From: CAZXPA01 sp964642485
Lineage (GTDB): Bacteria > Patescibacteriota > Patescibacteriia > UBA2591 > UBA6264
Direction of reading: 5' to 3'
NCBI GenBank assembly: GCA_964642485.1
Contig: CAZXPA010000045.1
Span: forward strand, 1 to 5,301
DNA length: 5,301 nucleotides
This document shows positions 4,155 to 5,301 of this stretch, piece after piece. Each line of letters opens with the position of its first letter. Position 1 is the stretch's first letter. The translations under genes were made by a program, and so were the position numbers. The notes below the pieces were generated by a model that saw nothing but the letters and a program-made list of their open reading frames with translations, did not search any database and had not been told where the DNA came from.

Positions 4155-4817
4155 ATGGATCAGTATAGTTTAGAAAATTTAATTAAAAAGATGAAAATTG
4201 CTCCTCTAAACATTATTAGAGAAAATATTGAATTAGGGATTTTAAATATTTTTTCTCAAAGCGAGATAGTGAATAGAATAATTTTTTATGGCGGAACTTC
4301 TTTGAGGCTGGCTTATGGTTCTCCTAGATTTTCTGAAGATTTAGATTTTTTAATGATTGACAAAATTCAAGCCAGAGCATTAAAAGCACTTTTAGTAAAT
4401 TTTATTGACCTGCACCCTGAAATTACTCTCAAAGACTTAAGAGACAAGAGAAACACCCTTTTTGTTCTTCTTAATGCAAAATCGCCTTTTTTAAAGCATC
4501 CTTTCAACCTTAAAATTGAGATAGCCAAAAGGGGGGATGGAATTAAATATGAATATATTCCCCTTTCCTCGCCCTGTTCTCATTTAAAACCAATTATACC
4601 AACGATTAAAATAGATTCATTAGAAAAGTTGAAAGAAGAGACAATTAAACAAAGAAGTGAACCACGAGACTGGTTTGATCTTTGGTATATTAAGAAATAT
4701 TTGAAAAAACCATTTAACCCATCAACAACGTTTTCTTTTAGCAAGAAAGAATTTAAGAGTGAACTTAAAAAATTTTTACCTAGAGATAAATGGATTTTAA
4801 TCGATCAAATTACATGA
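4155..4817 (+). CDS. AbiEii/AbiGii-type nucleotidyltransferase toxin
   Basis: This 220-aa protein belongs to the AbiEii nucleotidyltransferase family, the toxin of type IV toxin-antitoxin and abortive phage infection systems. Known members modify cellular RNA (tRNA for the related MenT) or bind GTP. Motif I is 'YGGTSLRLAYGSPRFSEDLDF', split here as GG (residues 46-47) and the metal-binding D62-x-D64. A second acidic site is 'NLKIEI' after residue 120. 'PRDWFDLW' (170-177) is the family's C-terminal RDxxDL motif. Just before it, 'KEETIKQR' (160-167) stands where many relatives have E-K, so the usual lysine may be displaced or read as Thr163; this alignment is uncertain. The length is somewhat short compared with many family members. 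A candidate promoter and inverted repeat precede it. It overlaps the antitoxin gene by 4 nt (ATGA), implying translational coupling, with the toxin first. Confidence 0.85.
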   Translation: MDQYSLENLIKKMKIAPLNIIRENIELGILNIFSQSEIVNRIIFYGGTSLRLAYGSPRFSEDLDFLMIDKIQARALKALLVNFIDLHPEITLKDLRDKRNTLFVLLNAKSPFLKHPFNLKIEIAKRGDGIKYEYIPLSSPCSHLKPIIPTIKIDSLEKLKEETIKQRSEPRDWFDLWYIKKYLKKPFNPSTTFSFSKKEFKSELKKFLPRDKWILIDQIT

Positions 4818-5301
4818 CGAAATCTGCCCTTTTATTGGAAAAATTAAAACTTGTCCCTAAAAGTTATTTTTCTTTTGTTGATCTTAAAAAGTTTTATACC
4901 GGCAAAGAAGAAAATTTAAAAGTAGTAGTTCATAGATTGGTTAATCAAAAAAGACTATATCGTCTTTTAAGGGGTTATTATACCCTTAATTTAACATTAA
5001 TGGATTGGGAACAATTTGCTTGCGAACTAGTTCAACCAAGTTATATTTCTTTAGAATATGCCCTTCATCAGTATGGCATTATTGATCAAATTCCTACCCG
5101 TCTTACTTTAGTAACCCCTAAAAAGGGCAGAGAATTTACTGAATTGCCAGGGCAGATTTTAGAGTATTCTCATTTGAGTCCAAATTTCTATTTTGGCTAT
5201 AAAGTTGACGATAATACATTAATAGCCGAAAAAGAAAAAGCTCTCCTTGATGAATTATATTTGATTAGTCTTAAAAAAAGACATTTATCTATAGAAAGTT
5301 T
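4814..5301 (+). CDS. AbiEi-like antitoxin / transcriptional regulator (3' end outside the window)
   Basis: The frame starts at the ATG within ATGA at the toxin stop and stays open to the window edge, giving 162 complete codons. Residues 1-60 look like the AbiEi N-terminal winged helix ('YFSFVDLKKFYTGKEENLKV', then 'VVHRLVNQKRLYRLLRGYYT' as wing). After it come 'PSYISLEYALHQYGII' (75-90) and 'AEKEKALLDELYL' (138-150), both characteristic of the AbiEi family core (PxYISLxxAL..GI; PEKALLDLLY). AbiEi antitoxins neutralise AbiEii without direct protein contact and repress the operon by DNA binding. The gene is too short to be recognised whole, since the C-terminal part is missing. It has no Shine-Dalgarno and probably depends on re-initiation after the toxin stop. 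Confidence 0.82.
   Translation, partial: MTKSALLLEKLKLVPKSYFSFVDLKKFYTGKEENLKVVVHRLVNQKRLYRLLRGYYTLNLTLMDWEQFACELVQPSYISLEYALHQYGIIDQIPTRLTLVTPKKGREFTELPGQILEYSHLSPNFYFGYKVDDNTLIAEKEKALLDELYLISLKKRHLSIES

Overview
The window is AT-rich, and all six protein genes and one tRNA gene lie on the + strand. Gene content, small proteins, the lack of any clear Shine-Dalgarno sequence before every start, and many short intergenic palindromes suggest an uncultured small-genome bacterium, most likely Candidate Phyla Radiation / Patescibacteria. One palindrome reads 'AFAKASAD' on the minus strand, which I recall from spurious peptides in that group. This placement is inference; no marker gene fixes it.

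Layout. Positions 46-77 hold two tandem copies of a 16-nt palindromic site, followed by a YbaK-type aminoacyl-tRNA deacylase homologue (93-596). Next comes the chromosome-segregation pair scpA (752-1444) and scpB (1585-2145). The ybaK-scpA and scpA-scpB gaps are each filled, from stop codon to start codon, by a composite structured repeat (594-751 and 1442-1587). The two copies share an identical 45-nt GC-rich hairpin. The segments flanking it differ in sequence but keep their base pairing. A tRNA-Arg(CCG) gene with encoded CCA starts 3 nt after the scpB stop. After a 123-nt repeat-rich gap comes a 504-aa protein ending in a PEP-utilising (phosphohistidine swivelling) domain (2348-3862). Its C-terminal tail is followed by two further diverged tail fragments (3900-3965 and 4030-4077), each preceded by a palindrome. 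The window ends in an AbiE-like (type IV) toxin-antitoxin pair: the nucleotidyltransferase toxin AbiEii (4155-4817), overlapped by 4 nt by an AbiEi-like antitoxin (4814 to beyond 5301). This is the reverse of the textbook order.

How the parts work together. ScpA and ScpB are partners of SMC in chromosome condensation and are probably co-transcribed with ybaK and the tRNA, since I see no terminator between them. The YbaK homologue and tRNA-Arg belong to translation quality control and decoding. The swivelling-domain protein is an orphan of the PEP synthase / pyruvate phosphate dikinase superfamily, without the ATP-grasp half. The AbiE pair has its own candidate promoter (4082-4110) and an inverted repeat just before the start codon (4133-4150), as expected for autoregulation.

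The most unusual signal is the pair of composite elements before scpA and scpB. Two base pairs in one stem show compensatory changes between copies. In the scpB copy two alternative folds are possible, one of which pairs the start codon.
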